A stretch of DNA of 64,000 nt from Suilimivivens aceti (GTDB lineage: Bacteria; Bacillota; Clostridia; Lachnospirales; Lachnospiraceae). Positions within the stretch are counted from its first letter, which is position 1. The number at the start of each line of letters is the position of its first letter. The translations under genes were made by a program, and so were the position numbers. The notes under the pieces were generated by a model that searched no databases, was not told the DNA's origin, and saw only the letters and a program-made list of their open reading frames with translations. Location of the stretch: NCBI RefSeq assembly GCF_025567405.1, contig NZ_JAOQKJ010000006.1, positions 124,001 through 188,000 on the forward strand, read 5' to 3'. This document shows, piece after piece, positions 32,795 through 42,887 of the stretch.

Positions 32795-34040
32795 ATGAAG
32801 AAAGCTCAAAGACAGGAAGACCGTATGCAGAGGGGAGCCGGGATCCTGCTGTCAATTACCAGCCTGCCTTCTCCGCATGGGATCGGCACCATCGGAAGGG
32901 AAGCTTATGATTTTGTAGATCTTCTTGCAGAGATGAAACAGAGCTACTGGCAGGTGCTGCCTCTTGGACCGACAGGCTATGGAGACAGTCCGTATCAGTC
33001 TTTTTCTGCCTTTGCCGGGAATCCCTATCTGATCGATCTGGATGAACTGGTAAGACAGGGACTGCTGACAGAGGAAGAAGCAGGCAGTGCGGATGGGGAG
33101 ACTGGGAGCCTTAAGATATCTGAAGCAGAGAAAGGAAAAGGCACTACAGAAGATCCGCAAGGAGGAACAGGAAAACTGCGAGTTTTACTGCTTCCTGCAA
33201 TATGAGTTTTTCAGGGCGTGGACAGACCTGAAGGCATATGCAAACGGAAAGGGGATCCGTATCATAGGGGATATCCCTCTTTATGCGGCGCTTGACAGTG
33301 CAGATGTCTGGGCAGAAAGAGAAGAGTTTCTGTTAGATCAGGAAGGAAGACCTACGGTAGTGGCAGGCTGTCCGCCGGATGCCTTTTCGGATGACGGACA
33401 GAAATGGGGAAATCCCATTTATGACTGGGAGAGAATGGAAAAGGAAGGCTTTTCCTGGTGGCGGCGCAGGATGGATGCTGCCGGAAGGCTTTTTGATATC
33501 ATAAGACTGGATCATTTTATCGGATTTGCCAGATATTACAGTATTCCGGCAGAGAATGAAAACGGACGGAACGGAAAATGGAATAAGGGACCTGGCAGGA
33601 AGCTGACAGAGGCCATAGAGGAGACACTTGGGAAAAACAGGGTGATCGCAGAGGATCTTGGGGTACTGGTACCGGCGGTGAAGAAGCTTCTGAAGAAGAC
33701 CGGATGGCTGGGAATGCGGGTGCTTTTGTTTGCCTTTGACGGAAATCCCCATAATGAACATCTTCCCTACAATTACGAGAGCCAGAATGAGGTTGTCTAT
33801 ACCGGAACCCATGATAATGAAACTGTAGCCGGATATTTTGCGCAGAAGACACAGAAGGAGCTGGAATTTGCGTACCGCTATCTGGAGATCCATGAAAGAA
33901 GGCAGATCCCGGATGCATTGATCAGGGAAGCGTACCGGAGCAGTGCAGATATTGTGATCATTTCCCTGCAGGATCTGCTTGGACTGTCAAATGAAGCCAG
34001 AATGAATTTCCCGTCCACCATAGGGAAAAACTGGCGGTTC
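32795..34040 (+). pseudogene. malQ: 4-alpha-glucanotransferase (malQ), disrupted
   Basis: The start is normal (RGAGILLSITSLPSPHGIGT, then YWQVLPLGPTGYGDSPYQS, and NPYLIDLDELVRQGLLTEEE). After about residue 100 the expected segment of roughly 60-80 residues is missing and the frame shifts by one. Reading resumes in another frame at FLQYEFFRAWTDLKAYANG. The rest carries GDIPLYAALDSADVWA, PPDAFSDDGQ, the nucleophile segment IRLDHFIGF, the acid/base segment VIAEDLG and TGTHDNET. It breaks off after NFPSTIGKNWRF, where the last 30-40 family residues are replaced by the amylase gene. Two reading frames (32795-33205 and 33087-34136) cover it. An intact MalQ cannot be made. Confidence 0.85.
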
Positions 34041-35565
34041 CTGAACCGATTTCCATGGAGGATAATTATCGTACCTATTATGAGGTCTTTGTATATTCTT
34101 TTTATGATGGAAATGGGGACGGGATCGGAGATCTGAAGGGACTGACAAAGAAGCTTGACTATATTAATGATGGAGATCCGGTGACGATGGATGATCTTGG
34201 ATGCAACGGGATCTGGCTGATGCCAGTCATGCCTTCTCCAACTTATCACAAATATGATACGACTGATTATTATAGTATTGATCCGGAATATGGCACCATG
34301 GAGGATTTTGAAGCTTTTCTTTCAGCCTGCAGGGAGCGTGGGATCAAGGTGATCATGGATCTGGCACTGAACCATACTTCTTCAGAGCATCCCTGGTTTC
34401 AGGAGGCGTGCAGCTATCTGAAAGAACTGGGAGACGGAGAACCGGATCCGGGCGAGTGCCCGTATGTGTTATATTACAATTTCTCCAAAGAGAAAAAGAG
34501 CGGCTTCAGTCCGGTGAAGGGAAGTGATATCTGGTATTATGAAGCACAGTTCTGGGATGGCATGCCGGATTTAAATCTCTACAACGAAGAACTCAGGGCA
34601 GAAATTGAGAAGATAGCAGACTTCTGGCTTGCTAAAGGAGTGGGCGGCTTCCGGCTGGATGCAGCGAAGGAGTATGTGACGGGAGCGGATGGCTCTAATA
34701 TAGAGATCCTTTCCTGGTTTAATGATGTGGTGAAGGAGAAATATCCGGATGCTTATCTGGTGGCAGAGGTCTTTTCTGATATGGCTGTTTATGAAAAGTA
34801 TTATGACAGCGGCATTGACAGCCTGTTTGATTTTGATTTTGCCAACAAGGATGGTATCATTGCAAAGGTGGTAAAGGGAAATACGCCGGCATCCTTTTAC
34901 AGCCAGAGACTACAGGAGATCGAAGGAATCTTTTCTGCACATAATAAGGATTATATCGATGCACCCTTTTATACGAACCATGATATGGGACGGAGTGCTG
35001 GATACTATGCAGGAGAAGGCTCAGAAGCACAGACCAAGCTTGCAGGTGCCATGAATCTGATGATGAGCGGCAGTGCCTTTATCTATTACGGGGAAGAGCT
35101 TGGCATGAAAGGCTCCGGTAAGGATGAAAATAAGAGGGCACCCATGTATTTTTCCAGTGATCCATCTGCGGTATGTGCAGAGGACCGTCAGACATGGATG
35201 ATTTTGAGATGAAATTTGGAAGCTATGAAGAACAGAAGGATGATCCTTCTTCAGTTTACCAGTATTATAAAAAGGCAGTCTATTACCGGAATCTGTATCC
35301 GGAGATCCGGAAGGGAACAGTAAATGATCTGCCGGAGTATGATTCAGACAGCGTGGCAGCCTTTACCAAAACATGGGAGGAGCTGCAGCTTCATGTACTG
35401 ATCAATGTATCAGGAGAAACACAGACACTGGCACTTCAGGAAAATCTGCAGGAGGCAGCACTGGAAAACGGGCTGTATACAGGAGAAGAGGAAGCAGACC
35501 TGACAGAAGGAAATCTGACCATACCACCTTATGGGATCGTATTCCTGCGGAGTGGAATGAAATGA
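34041..35565 (+). pseudogene. Alpha-amylase / alpha-glucosidase (GH13), truncated and frameshifted
   Basis: The GH13 catalytic domain begins abruptly at about NYRTYYEVFVYSFYDGNGDG, without the lipoprotein signal and N-terminal region normal for this Lachnospiraceae family. GH13 regions are visible: LALNHTSSEHPWF, the nucleophile in GGFRLDAAKEYV, the acid/base in YLVAEVFSD and FYTNHDMGR. At about 35180 the frame shifts: one base is missing between DPSA and the next frame's MC-GPSDMDDFEMKF. The C-terminal beta domain then continues to 35565. Upstream it is joined to the malQ remnant by a deletion. Catalytic residues survive, but the protein would be neither exported nor complete. Confidence 0.83.
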
Positions 35566-35578
35566 AAAAATGAAACAT

Positions 35579-35620
35579 AATGGCAATGCAGCCGGAAGGT
35601 TCTAAGCATTGCCATTTATT
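35579..35620 (+). terminator. Hairpin after the amylase remnant
   Basis: A perfect 11-bp stem AATGGCAATGC / GCATTGCCATT (35579-35589 and 35606-35616) is followed by TATT. The T-run is weak. Confidence 0.6.
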
Positions 35621-35640
35621 CGTGCATACAGCAAACAAAA

Positions 35641-35668
35641 ATCCCTGAGAGAAACTCTCAGGGATTTC
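35641..35668 (+). terminator. Second hairpin, terminator-like
   Basis: A perfect 11-bp stem ATCCCTGAGAG / CTCTCAGGGAT with an AAA loop is followed by TTCTGTTGTG. Confidence 0.55.
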
Positions 35669-35709
35669 TGTTGTGTAAAAGGGGAATTCTTCCGGAATTG
35701 CTAATTAGC

Positions 35710-35736
35710 TCGAACTGACTTCCGTAATCAGTTCGA
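35710..35736. repeat. Third inverted repeat in the gap; AT-rich remainder
   Basis: A perfect 9-bp inverted repeat TCGAACTGA / TCAGTTCGA (35710-35718 and 35728-35736) is followed by TTATTATTAT. The whole gap 35566-35936 (371 bases) holds three hairpins, then AT-rich DNA with a possible promoter (TATGAT about 35882) for the gene at 35937. No open reading frame of interest was seen. Confidence 0.55.
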
Positions 35737-35936
35737 TTATTATTATATTGCTTGAATCAAGTAAATTCTACAATTATATTGAGAAAAAATAAAAATATAT
35801 TAGCATGATGGTAAAAAGCTTGTCGAAAAAGGTGGAAAAAAGAGTATTTTCTTTATTTTCAACGTGTATTTCTGTTATTTTTATGATAAGATAACTCATA
35901 GATGTAGAAATTTGCAGTTTTAAGGAGCAGTTTGTG

Positions 35937-36404
35937 ATGACAGAAGAGAAGGAAAACCTGTACAGACAGGAAAAAATACAGAAATATACTGCAATTTTTA
36001 AAAATCTGTTTCGATATATTCCATGGCTGAAAGAAAAGCAGGGGCAGAGTACCTCCCATATTTATGAGAATGAAGAACTGAACCGTTCTTCCATGCCGGT
36101 AAGAGTATATGATTCCACGCTGCTTTCCCTTGTAAAGGAACTGAATGCCACGGGACTGATGGACAGGAATTACGTTTATACTTTTTCAAGGAATATGCTT
36201 CGTACAGTGCAGGATGAAAAAAGATGGATCGCCTCTGCACAGCTAAAAAACATAGAGGATGTATTTGCCATTATGGCGAAGTATGTACTTGGTGGCATGA
36301 CCAGAGGGAATCTTTGGACAGATGCCATAGAAAATGGTATTTTTCTGGAAGCACTTCTGAAGATCAGAGAGCTTCTGGAAGTACATGACAGACCGCTTGC
36401 ATAG
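35937..36404 (+). CDS. Hypothetical protein upstream of a TetR regulator
   Basis: This 155-aa protein is predicted soluble and mainly helical (MTEEKENLYRQEKIQKYTAI; YIPWLKEKQGQ; DSTLLSLVKELNATGLMDRN; IAMMAKYV-like IMAKYVLGGMTRGN). I do not recognise the family. AAGGAG lies nine bases before the ATG; a GTG one codon earlier is also possible. It is probably co-transcribed with the TetR-type gene 14 bp downstream. Confidence 0.6.
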   Translation: MTEEKENLYRQEKIQKYTAIFKNLFRYIPWLKEKQGQSTSHIYENEELNRSSMPVRVYDSTLLSLVKELNATGLMDRNYVYTFSRNMLRTVQDEKRWIASAQLKNIEDVFAIMAKYVLGGMTRGNLWTDAIENGIFLEALLKIRELLEVHDRPLA

Positions 36405-36418
36405 GAGCTGTTACTGGT

Positions 36419-37003
36419 ATGGGAGAGAAGTCACTTCAGAAGAAAAAATACATACTGGAGAAGGCCAGAGAGGTCTTTATGGAAAAGGGATACAAGAATG
36501 TAACGATGAAGGATATTGTTGATGCCTGTGAGATCAGCCGCGGAGGTCTGTATCTGTATTTCCCGGGAACTAGGGAGCTTTTTCTGGAAGTATTGAAAGC
36601 AGAGCAGGAGGATTCGGGCAGTGAGTTCGAACAGAAGATTGGCAAGGATTTTGGCCCGGCAGATATTCTGGCATTGTTTCTGAAGGAACAGAAAAGAGAG
36701 CTTCTGACGAAAAAGGGGACTCTGCAGAAGGCCTGCTATGAATTTTTCTTTGAAGAGAATGATTACAGCAGGGAAAATCTTCTGAAGAAGCAGTTCGATG
36801 CGGCAGTCATGGTGATCCAGAGACTGATAGAGGAAGGCGTGGAGATCGGAGAATTTTGCTGTGAGGAACCAAGAAGGGCAGCCAGCAACATTATGTACGT
36901 ACTGGAGGGCCTCAAGGTTGCAGCAAATACCCGGGGAGTGACAGAAGCTGCTGTGGATCGGGAAATTATGTATATGATGCAGAATTTGGTGGCAGAAGAA
37001 TAG
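36419..37003 (+). CDS. TetR/AcrR-family transcriptional regulator
   Basis: This 194-aa regulator has an N-terminal TetR HTH (KKKYILEKAREVFMEKGYKN, then VTMKDIVDACEISRGGLYLYF) and a variable helical ligand domain. Target genes cannot be inferred; the upstream hypothetical gene is the best candidate partner. A strong terminator directly follows. Confidence 0.9.
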   Translation: MGEKSLQKKKYILEKAREVFMEKGYKNVTMKDIVDACEISRGGLYLYFPGTRELFLEVLKAEQEDSGSEFEQKIGKDFGPADILALFLKEQKRELLTKKGTLQKACYEFFFEENDYSRENLLKKQFDAAVMVIQRLIEEGVEIGEFCCEEPRRAASNIMYVLEGLKVAANTRGVTEAAVDREIMYMMQNLVAEE

Positions 37004-37046
37004 AGAAAAGCTTCAAGGCTTCAGATGCCCTGAAGCTTTTCTTTTT
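37004..37046 (+). terminator. Intrinsic terminator after the TetR gene
   Basis: A perfect 12-bp stem AGAAAAGCTTCA / TGAAGCTTTTCT (37004-37015 and 37031-37042) is followed by TTTT. Confidence 0.88.
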
Positions 37047-37063
37047 GGGAAAGGACAGGAAAT

Positions 37064-38005
37064 ATGATCAGGGAAATCATAGCAGCACAGCTTCCGGTAG
37101 GGGAAAAGCTGCGGATCGTAAAAAACAGGATAGAGGGAAAAGACCCGGATTCTGGAAGGATTGCTATCGTATCCGGTATTCACGGGGATGAATTTGAAGG
37201 ACAGTATGTGATCTATGAAATGGTAAGACGGCTGCAGGAGCATCCGGAATGTCTGCATGGGAGTGTGGATCTGTATCCGGCACTGAATCCGCTTGGCATG
37301 GATATGGCAGTCAGGGAGCTGCCTGGACTTCATATGGATATGAACCGGATATTCCCGGGAAATGAGAACGGGACTGCACTTGAAAAAGTGGCAGCAGCTA
37401 TTGTAGGAGATATAGCAGGAGCGGATCTTTGCCTGGATATTCATGCCAGTAATATTTTTGCACGTGAGATCCCGCAGGTGCGGATCAGTGAGGAATTTGC
37501 AGAAAGGGTGCTTCCCTATGCGCAGCTTATGAATGTGGATATGGTATGGACCAATGCTGCAGAAACAGTACATGAAGCAACACTGGCACATTCATTGAAC
37601 CTGCTGGGAGTCCCTTCCTTTGTTGTCGAAATGGGAGTAGGAACAAGAATCAGCCGGCATTTTGGAAATCAGGTGACAGATGGTATTTTTCATCTGATGA
37701 AGCATATTGGGATGTGGAACGGAGAACTGAAAGGTAAGATCCAGCAGCCGGTGCTTTCCACAGACGGAGAGGTTGAATTTATCAGATCCGGTTCGACAGG
37801 GGTTTTTCTGCCGGAGATCGAACATAATCACTTCGTAAAAAAGGGAGACAAGCTGGGTGAGGTGATCGATCCTTTGCGGGGAGAGGTGCTGGAGGAGATC
37901 CTGGCACAGAGAAACGGGCTGGTATTTACACTCCGGGAGTACCCGTTTGTCCGGGAGGGAGCATTGCTCCTCCGGATCCTGACGGGAATAGACCATGATG
38001 AATGA
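37064..38005 (+). CDS. Succinylglutamate desuccinylase/aspartoacylase-type metallo-deacylase
   Basis: This 313-aa protein of the AstE/AspA (M14-like) superfamily has Zn-ligand motif 1 GIHGDEFEG (His and Glu, residues about 34-37), LNPLGMDM and MNRIFPG substrate-binding segments, third ligand LDIHAS near residue 126, and the catalytic Glu in FVVEMGVGTR near 194. The C-terminal barrel-like domain (IRSGSTGVFLPEIEHNHFVKKGD split) is also present. Such enzymes remove acyl groups from amino acids or peptides. It stands 12 bp upstream of a paralogue. Confidence 0.85.
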   Translation: MIREIIAAQLPVGEKLRIVKNRIEGKDPDSGRIAIVSGIHGDEFEGQYVIYEMVRRLQEHPECLHGSVDLYPALNPLGMDMAVRELPGLHMDMNRIFPGNENGTALEKVAAAIVGDIAGADLCLDIHASNIFAREIPQVRISEEFAERVLPYAQLMNVDMVWTNAAETVHEATLAHSLNLLGVPSFVVEMGVGTRISRHFGNQVTDGIFHLMKHIGMWNGELKGKIQQPVLSTDGEVEFIRSGSTGVFLPEIEHNHFVKKGDKLGEVIDPLRGEVLEEILAQRNGLVFTLREYPFVREGALLLRILTGIDHDE

Positions 38006-38017
38006 GGTTAATGAATT

Positions 38018-38953
38018 ATGTTTACAGAAAATATCTATACGGTGACTTCTCCATACAGGGAAGATATGATCATAAAGGGCTACAGCTTTGGAAAGGGTGA
38101 TGAGGCTGCCTGTATCCTTGGATCCGAAAGAGGAAATGAGGTGCAGCAGATGTATATCTGCTCCCAATTGGTAAAAGCCCTGAAGGAACTGGAGGCAAAT
38201 GGCTGTGTCAGTGCAGGAAAGAAAATACTGGTGATACCGGTGATCAATTCCCTTGGGATGAATGTTGGTGAAAAGTTTTTCGGGGTGGAAAACCAGGATA
38301 TCAACAGAAGGTTTCCGGGAAGAAAGACAGGAGACAGCGCAGACCGGCTGGCAGAAGGGATCTTCAGTAAGATTCGCAATTACACCTATGGGATCCAGCT
38401 GACAAGCTTTTATATGGCGGGGGAGTTTGTCCCGCATGTCAGAATGATGGAGACCGGCTTTCAGAATACTTCACTTGCCAATCTTTTCGGACTGCCTTAT
38501 GCTATGGTGCGGAAGCCGACTCCGATTGATACGAAGACACTGAACTATAATTGGCAGAATAAGATGACAGCAGCGTTTTCCCTTTACACAAACAGGACAG
38601 ATACGATAGATGAAAAGAGTGCAGGGCAGGCAGTGGCAGCAGTACTGCGGTTCCTGACAAGAATGGGGATCATCCGTTACGAAAGCCACAGCGGCTATAT
38701 CAGTCATGTGATCCTTGAGCAGGATCTGACAGATGTACATACGATGTCAGGCGGTATTTTTAAGGGGCTGGTAAGTCCCGGAGAGGATGTCCGGTATGGA
38801 CACAGGATGGCAGAGATCATAGATCCTTATGAAGGATATGTGAAGGAAACGATTCTTGCCCCGACAGATGGTATCGTATTTTTTGCCCATACAGATCCGC
38901 TTGTCACAGAAGGAGACATTGTTTATCAGCTGATCCACAGACTTCATGAGTGA
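38018..38953 (+). CDS. Aspartoacylase-like paralogue lacking catalytic residues
   Basis: This 311-aa protein has the same fold and layout as its upstream neighbour (PVINSLGMNV, INRRFPG, SGGIFKGLVSPGEDV, ending in the same C-terminal domain). The key residues are changed: the HxxE motif reads SERGNE (His lost, Glu kept), the LDIHAS segment reads IQLTSF, and the catalytic Glu segment FVVEMG reads AAFSLY. It is therefore probably a non-catalytic partner or a binding protein. The pair likely forms one operon and possibly a hetero-oligomer (inference). Confidence 0.75.
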   Translation: MFTENIYTVTSPYREDMIIKGYSFGKGDEAACILGSERGNEVQQMYICSQLVKALKELEANGCVSAGKKILVIPVINSLGMNVGEKFFGVENQDINRRFPGRKTGDSADRLAEGIFSKIRNYTYGIQLTSFYMAGEFVPHVRMMETGFQNTSLANLFGLPYAMVRKPTPIDTKTLNYNWQNKMTAAFSLYTNRTDTIDEKSAGQAVAAVLRFLTRMGIIRYESHSGYISHVILEQDLTDVHTMSGGIFKGLVSPGEDVRYGHRMAEIIDPYEGYVKETILAPTDGIVFFAHTDPLVTEGDIVYQLIHRLHE

Positions 38954-38987
38954 GGAAGAAGTATCCGAGAATAATTTGCAGAATCCG

Positions 38988-39015
38988 TTGCAAAAAAGAC
39001 AGGATTCGATATAAT
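38988..39015 (+). promoter_or_regulatory. Promoter of purL
   Basis: TTGCAA (38988-38993), a 16-bp spacer and TATAAT (39010-39015), followed by GTAAATG as at the purE promoter. Confidence 0.7.
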
Positions 39016-39072
39016 GTAAATGATATGCGCACAAAAACTAGTACAATTCATCAACGGAGGAAATGAATTCAC

Positions 39073-42000
39073 ATGGGAAATGTAAGACGTATCTACGTGG
39101 AAAAGAAACCGCCCTTTGCCGTCAAGGCGAAGGAATTAAAGGAAGAGATCGTAGGCTACCTTGGCATTACGGGAGTGAAGGAGGTAAGAGAGTTCATTCG
39201 GTATGATGTGGAGAATATCTCAGATCAGATTTTCGAAGAAGCATGCAGAACCGTATTTTCCGAACCGCCGGTTGATATTTTGTACAGAGAAAATATAGAG
39301 ATCCCAGCAGATGGAAAGGTATTCAGTGTGGAATTCCTGCCAGGACAGTTTGACCAGAGAGCAGATTCCGCAGTACAGTGTGTGAAGTTCTTAAAGGAAG
39401 ATGAGGAACCGATCATCAGGACTGCAGTAACCTATCTTTTAACCGGAGATATCAGCGGGGAAGAATTCGGGAAGATCAAAGCGTACTGTATCAACCCTGT
39501 GGATTCCAGGGAGACCGGCATGGAGAAGCCGGATACCCTGGTAAGTGAGTATGAAGAGCCTGCAGATGTTATTATCTTTGACGGTTTCTGTGAAATGGAC
39601 AGAGACAGCCTTAAGGAGCTGTATGATTCCCTGTCCCTTGCCATGACGTTCAAGGATTTTTTGCATATCCAGAATTATTATAAGACAGAGGAACATAGAA
39701 ATCCCACGATGACAGAGATCAGAGTACTTGATACCTACTGGTCAGATCACTGCCGTCATACCACATTTTCAACAGAATTGAAGAATATTGAGTTTGAGGA
39801 TGGCTATTACAGAGCTCCCCTTGAAACAACCTATGAAAGCTATCTGGATACACGTAAGGAGATCTTTGAAGGCAGAAGTGACAAATTTGTCTGTCTGATG
39901 GATCTGGCACTGATGGCTATGCGTAAGCTGAAGAAGGACGGCAAGCTGCAGGATATGGAAGAATCTGATGAGATCAATGCCTGCTCTGTAGTCGTACCTG
40001 TGGAAATTGATTATGGGGAAGGACCTGTGACTGAAGAGTGGCTGGTGTTCTTCAAGAATGAGACACATAATCATCCTACCGAGATCGAGCCCTTTGGTGG
40101 GGCAGCTACCTGCCTTGGCGGTGCAATCCGTGATCCCCTTTCAGGAAGAGGCTATGTATATCAGGCCATGCGTGTAACAGGTGCGGCAGATCCTACGGTT
40201 CCGGTTTCTGAAACACTGAAGGGCAAGCTTTCACAGAAGAAGCTGGTCAGAGGTGCAGCAAGCGGATATTCTTCCTATGGTAACCAGATCGGTCTTGCAA
40301 CCGGCTATGTAAAGGAGATCTATCATCCTGATTATGTTGCTAAAAGAATGGAGATCGGTGCTGTCATGGGTGCTGCTCCCCGGAAGAATGTGATACGTGA
40401 AAATTCTGATCCGGATGATGTGATCATCCTGCTTGGCGGAAGAACAGGACGTGACGGCTGCGGTGGTGCAACCGGTTCCTCCAAGGTGCATACAGAAACC
40501 TCCATTGAGACCTGCGGTGCAGAGGTACAGAAGGGAAACGCACCTACAGAGCGTAAGATCCAGAGGCTGTTCCGCCGTGGGGAAGTAAGCAGTATCATTA
40601 AGAAATGTAATGACTTTGGTGCAGGCGGTGTTTCTGTCGCCATCGGTGAACTGGCTGACGGTCTTGTGGTAGATCTTGATAAAGTACCTAAGAAATATGC
40701 CGGACTGGACGGAACAGAGCTTGCCATTTCTGAATCCCAGGAAAGAATGGCAGTTGTGGTATCTCCAGATAAGGTCGAGGAGTTCCTTGGCTATGCGGCT
40801 GAAGAGAATCTGGAGGCAGTTCCCGTAGCAGTTGTAACAAAGGAGCCAAGACTGGTACTGAAATGGAGAGGCAGAGAGATCGTCAATATTGCGAGAGCCT
40901 TCCTTGATACAAACGGTGCCCACCAGGAAACTGATGTGGTAGTGAATATTCCCTCAAAGGAAGACAATTATCTGAAGAAAACAGCTCTTCCTGCTGTAGC
41001 CAGGGCACTGGAAGAGGGTGATATTAAGACAGCTTTTGAAGAAACCTTAAGGGATCTGAACGTGTGCTCCCAGAAGGGACTTGTGGAAATGTTTGACTCT
41101 TCTATCGGAGCTGCCAGTGTGCTGATGCCCTATGGTGGTAAATATCAGCTGACAGAAACACAGGTCATGGTAGCCAAGCTTCCTTCCCTGAAGGGCAAGA
41201 CAGATACCGTTACCATGATGAGTTACGGCTTTGATCCTTATCTTTCTTCATGGAGTCCTTACCACGGTGCAGTGTATGCAGTGACACAGTCCCTTGCAAA
41301 GATCGTGGCAGGAGGCGGAGATTACAGCAAGGTCCGCTTTACCTTCCAGGAATATTTCCGCAGGATGACTGCAGACCCTGAGCGTTGGAGCCAGCCCTTT
41401 GCAGCACTGCTTGGTGCCTATGATGCACAGATTGGATATGGACTTCCCTCTATCGGCGGCAAGGACAGTATGTCTGGTACCTTTAACGATATTGATGTAC
41501 CGCCTACATTGGTGTCCTTTGCAGTGGATGTGGCTAAGAATAAAGAGATCATTACGCCGGAATTAAAACAGGCGGGAGATGTACTGGTACAGCTCTGGTT
41601 TGATAAAGATGAATATGATATTCCTGTATATGCACATGTAATGGAAATGTTCAGTTTTATTACAGAGCTGATGAGAGAAGGAAAAGTAAAGGCTGCCTAT
41701 GCACTTGACAGTGCAGGACTTGTTGCCGGTGTCAGCAAGATGGCCTTTGGTAATAAGCTTGGTGTTTCCTACTCAGAAGATATTAAGGAAGGCGATCTTT
41801 TTGAAAACTGTCTTGGTGATATCGTGCTGGAAATGTCAGAAGAGGATGCAAAGGCACTGGATGCTGAGGATCTGAACTACAGGATCGTAGCGAAAGTAAC
41901 AGAAGAGCCGGTATTTACTTATAAGGATGTGAAGCTGACGGTAGAGGAAGCGCTTGCTGATTGGAAGGCACCACTTGATAAGGTATTTCCTTATAAGGCA

Positions 42001-42873
42001 GAAAAGGGAACAGATAAGGTGGCTTCAGAACCTTATCATACAGACAGTATTTATGTATGTAAAAATAAAGTAGCAAAGCCGACTGTATTTATCCCGGTAT
42101 TCCCCGGAACCAACTGCGAATATGACAGTGCAAGGGCATTTGAAAGAGCCGGTGCGAAGGTGATCACCAGAGTATTCCGCAATCTTTCCGCAGAAGATAT
42201 CCGTTCTTCTGTAGAAGCCTTTGAAAGGGATATTGACAAGGCACAGATCATCATGTTCCCCGGTGGTTTTTCAGCCGGTGATGAACCGGATGGAAGTGCC
42301 AAGTTCTTTGCAACAGCTTTCCAGAATGCAAAGATCAAAGAAGCGGTTATGAGGCTTCTGAATGAGAGGGATGGTCTTGCACTTGGTATCTGTAACGGAT
42401 TCCAGGCACTGATCAAGCTGGGACTGGTTCCCTATGGTGAGATTACCGGTCAGAAGGAGGATTCCCCGACACTGACCTTCAATACCATTAACCGTCACAT
42501 TTCCAAGATGGTTTATACCAGAGTGGTATCTGACAAGTCACCCTGGCTGCAGGGTGCAGAAAACGGTGGTGTTTATGTGACTCCTGCCTCTCACGGAGAG
42601 GGACGCTTCGTAGCACCGAAGGAGTGGATCGACAAGCTCTTTGCAAATGGCCAGGTAGCGACCCAGTACTGTGATCCGGAAGGCAATGTTTCCATGGATG
42701 AAGAGTGGAATGTCAACGGTTCCTATGCAGCCATAGAGGGTATCACCTCGCCGGACGGCAGATGCTTTGGTAAGATGGCACATGTAGAGAGAAGAGATAA
42801 AGGTGTTGCCATTAATATTTACGGAGAGCAGGATCTGAAGATCTTTGAATCCGGTGTTCACTATTTCAAATAA
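39073..42873 (+). CDS. purL: Phosphoribosylformylglycinamidine synthase, single-chain
   Basis: This 1266-aa enzyme makes FGAM from FGAR, glutamine and ATP. The N-terminal region and two PurM-like halves (HNHPTEIEPFGGAATCLGG; GGRTGRDGCGGATGSS; second half LPSIGGKDSMSGTFND) are fused to a C-terminal class I glutamine amidotransferase. That domain has the nucleophile Cys in GICNGFQAL and SHGEGRF near the end. This is the large one-piece form, so separate purS/purQ are not needed. Own promoter and terminator; 17 kb from purD. Confidence 0.96.
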   Translation: MGNVRRIYVEKKPPFAVKAKELKEEIVGYLGITGVKEVREFIRYDVENISDQIFEEACRTVFSEPPVDILYRENIEIPADGKVFSVEFLPGQFDQRADSAVQCVKFLKEDEEPIIRTAVTYLLTGDISGEEFGKIKAYCINPVDSRETGMEKPDTLVSEYEEPADVIIFDGFCEMDRDSLKELYDSLSLAMTFKDFLHIQNYYKTEEHRNPTMTEIRVLDTYWSDHCRHTTFSTELKNIEFEDGYYRAPLETTYESYLDTRKEIFEGRSDKFVCLMDLALMAMRKLKKDGKLQDMEESDEINACSVVVPVEIDYGEGPVTEEWLVFFKNETHNHPTEIEPFGGAATCLGGAIRDPLSGRGYVYQAMRVTGAADPTVPVSETLKGKLSQKKLVRGAASGYSSYGNQIGLATGYVKEIYHPDYVAKRMEIGAVMGAAPRKNVIRENSDPDDVIILLGGRTGRDGCGGATGSSKVHTETSIETCGAEVQKGNAPTERKIQRLFRRGEVSSIIKKCNDFGAGGVSVAIGELADGLVVDLDKVPKKYAGLDGTELAISESQERMAVVVSPDKVEEFLGYAAEENLEAVPVAVVTKEPRLVLKWRGREIVNIARAFLDTNGAHQETDVVVNIPSKEDNYLKKTALPAVARALEEGDIKTAFEETLRDLNVCSQKGLVEMFDSSIGAASVLMPYGGKYQLTETQVMVAKLPSLKGKTDTVTMMSYGFDPYLSSWSPYHGAVYAVTQSLAKIVAGGGDYSKVRFTFQEYFRRMTADPERWSQPFAALLGAYDAQIGYGLPSIGGKDSMSGTFNDIDVPPTLVSFAVDVAKNKEIITPELKQAGDVLVQLWFDKDEYDIPVYAHVMEMFSFITELMREGKVKAAYALDSAGLVAGVSKMAFGNKLGVSYSEDIKEGDLFENCLGDIVLEMSEEDAKALDAEDLNYRIVAKVTEEPVFTYKDVKLTVEEALADWKAPLDKVFPYKAEKGTDKVASEPYHTDSIYVCKNKVAKPTVFIPVFPGTNCEYDSARAFERAGAKVITRVFRNLSAEDIRSSVEAFERDIDKAQIIMFPGGFSAGDEPDGSAKFFATAFQNAKIKEAVMRLLNERDGLALGICNGFQALIKLGLVPYGEITGQKEDSPTLTFNTINRHISKMVYTRVVSDKSPWLQGAENGGVYVTPASHGEGRFVAPKEWIDKLFANGQVATQYCDPEGNVSMDEEWNVNGSYAAIEGITSPDGRCFGKMAHVERRDKGVAINIYGEQDLKIFESGVHYFK

Positions 42874-42887
42874 AAGAATGGAAAATG

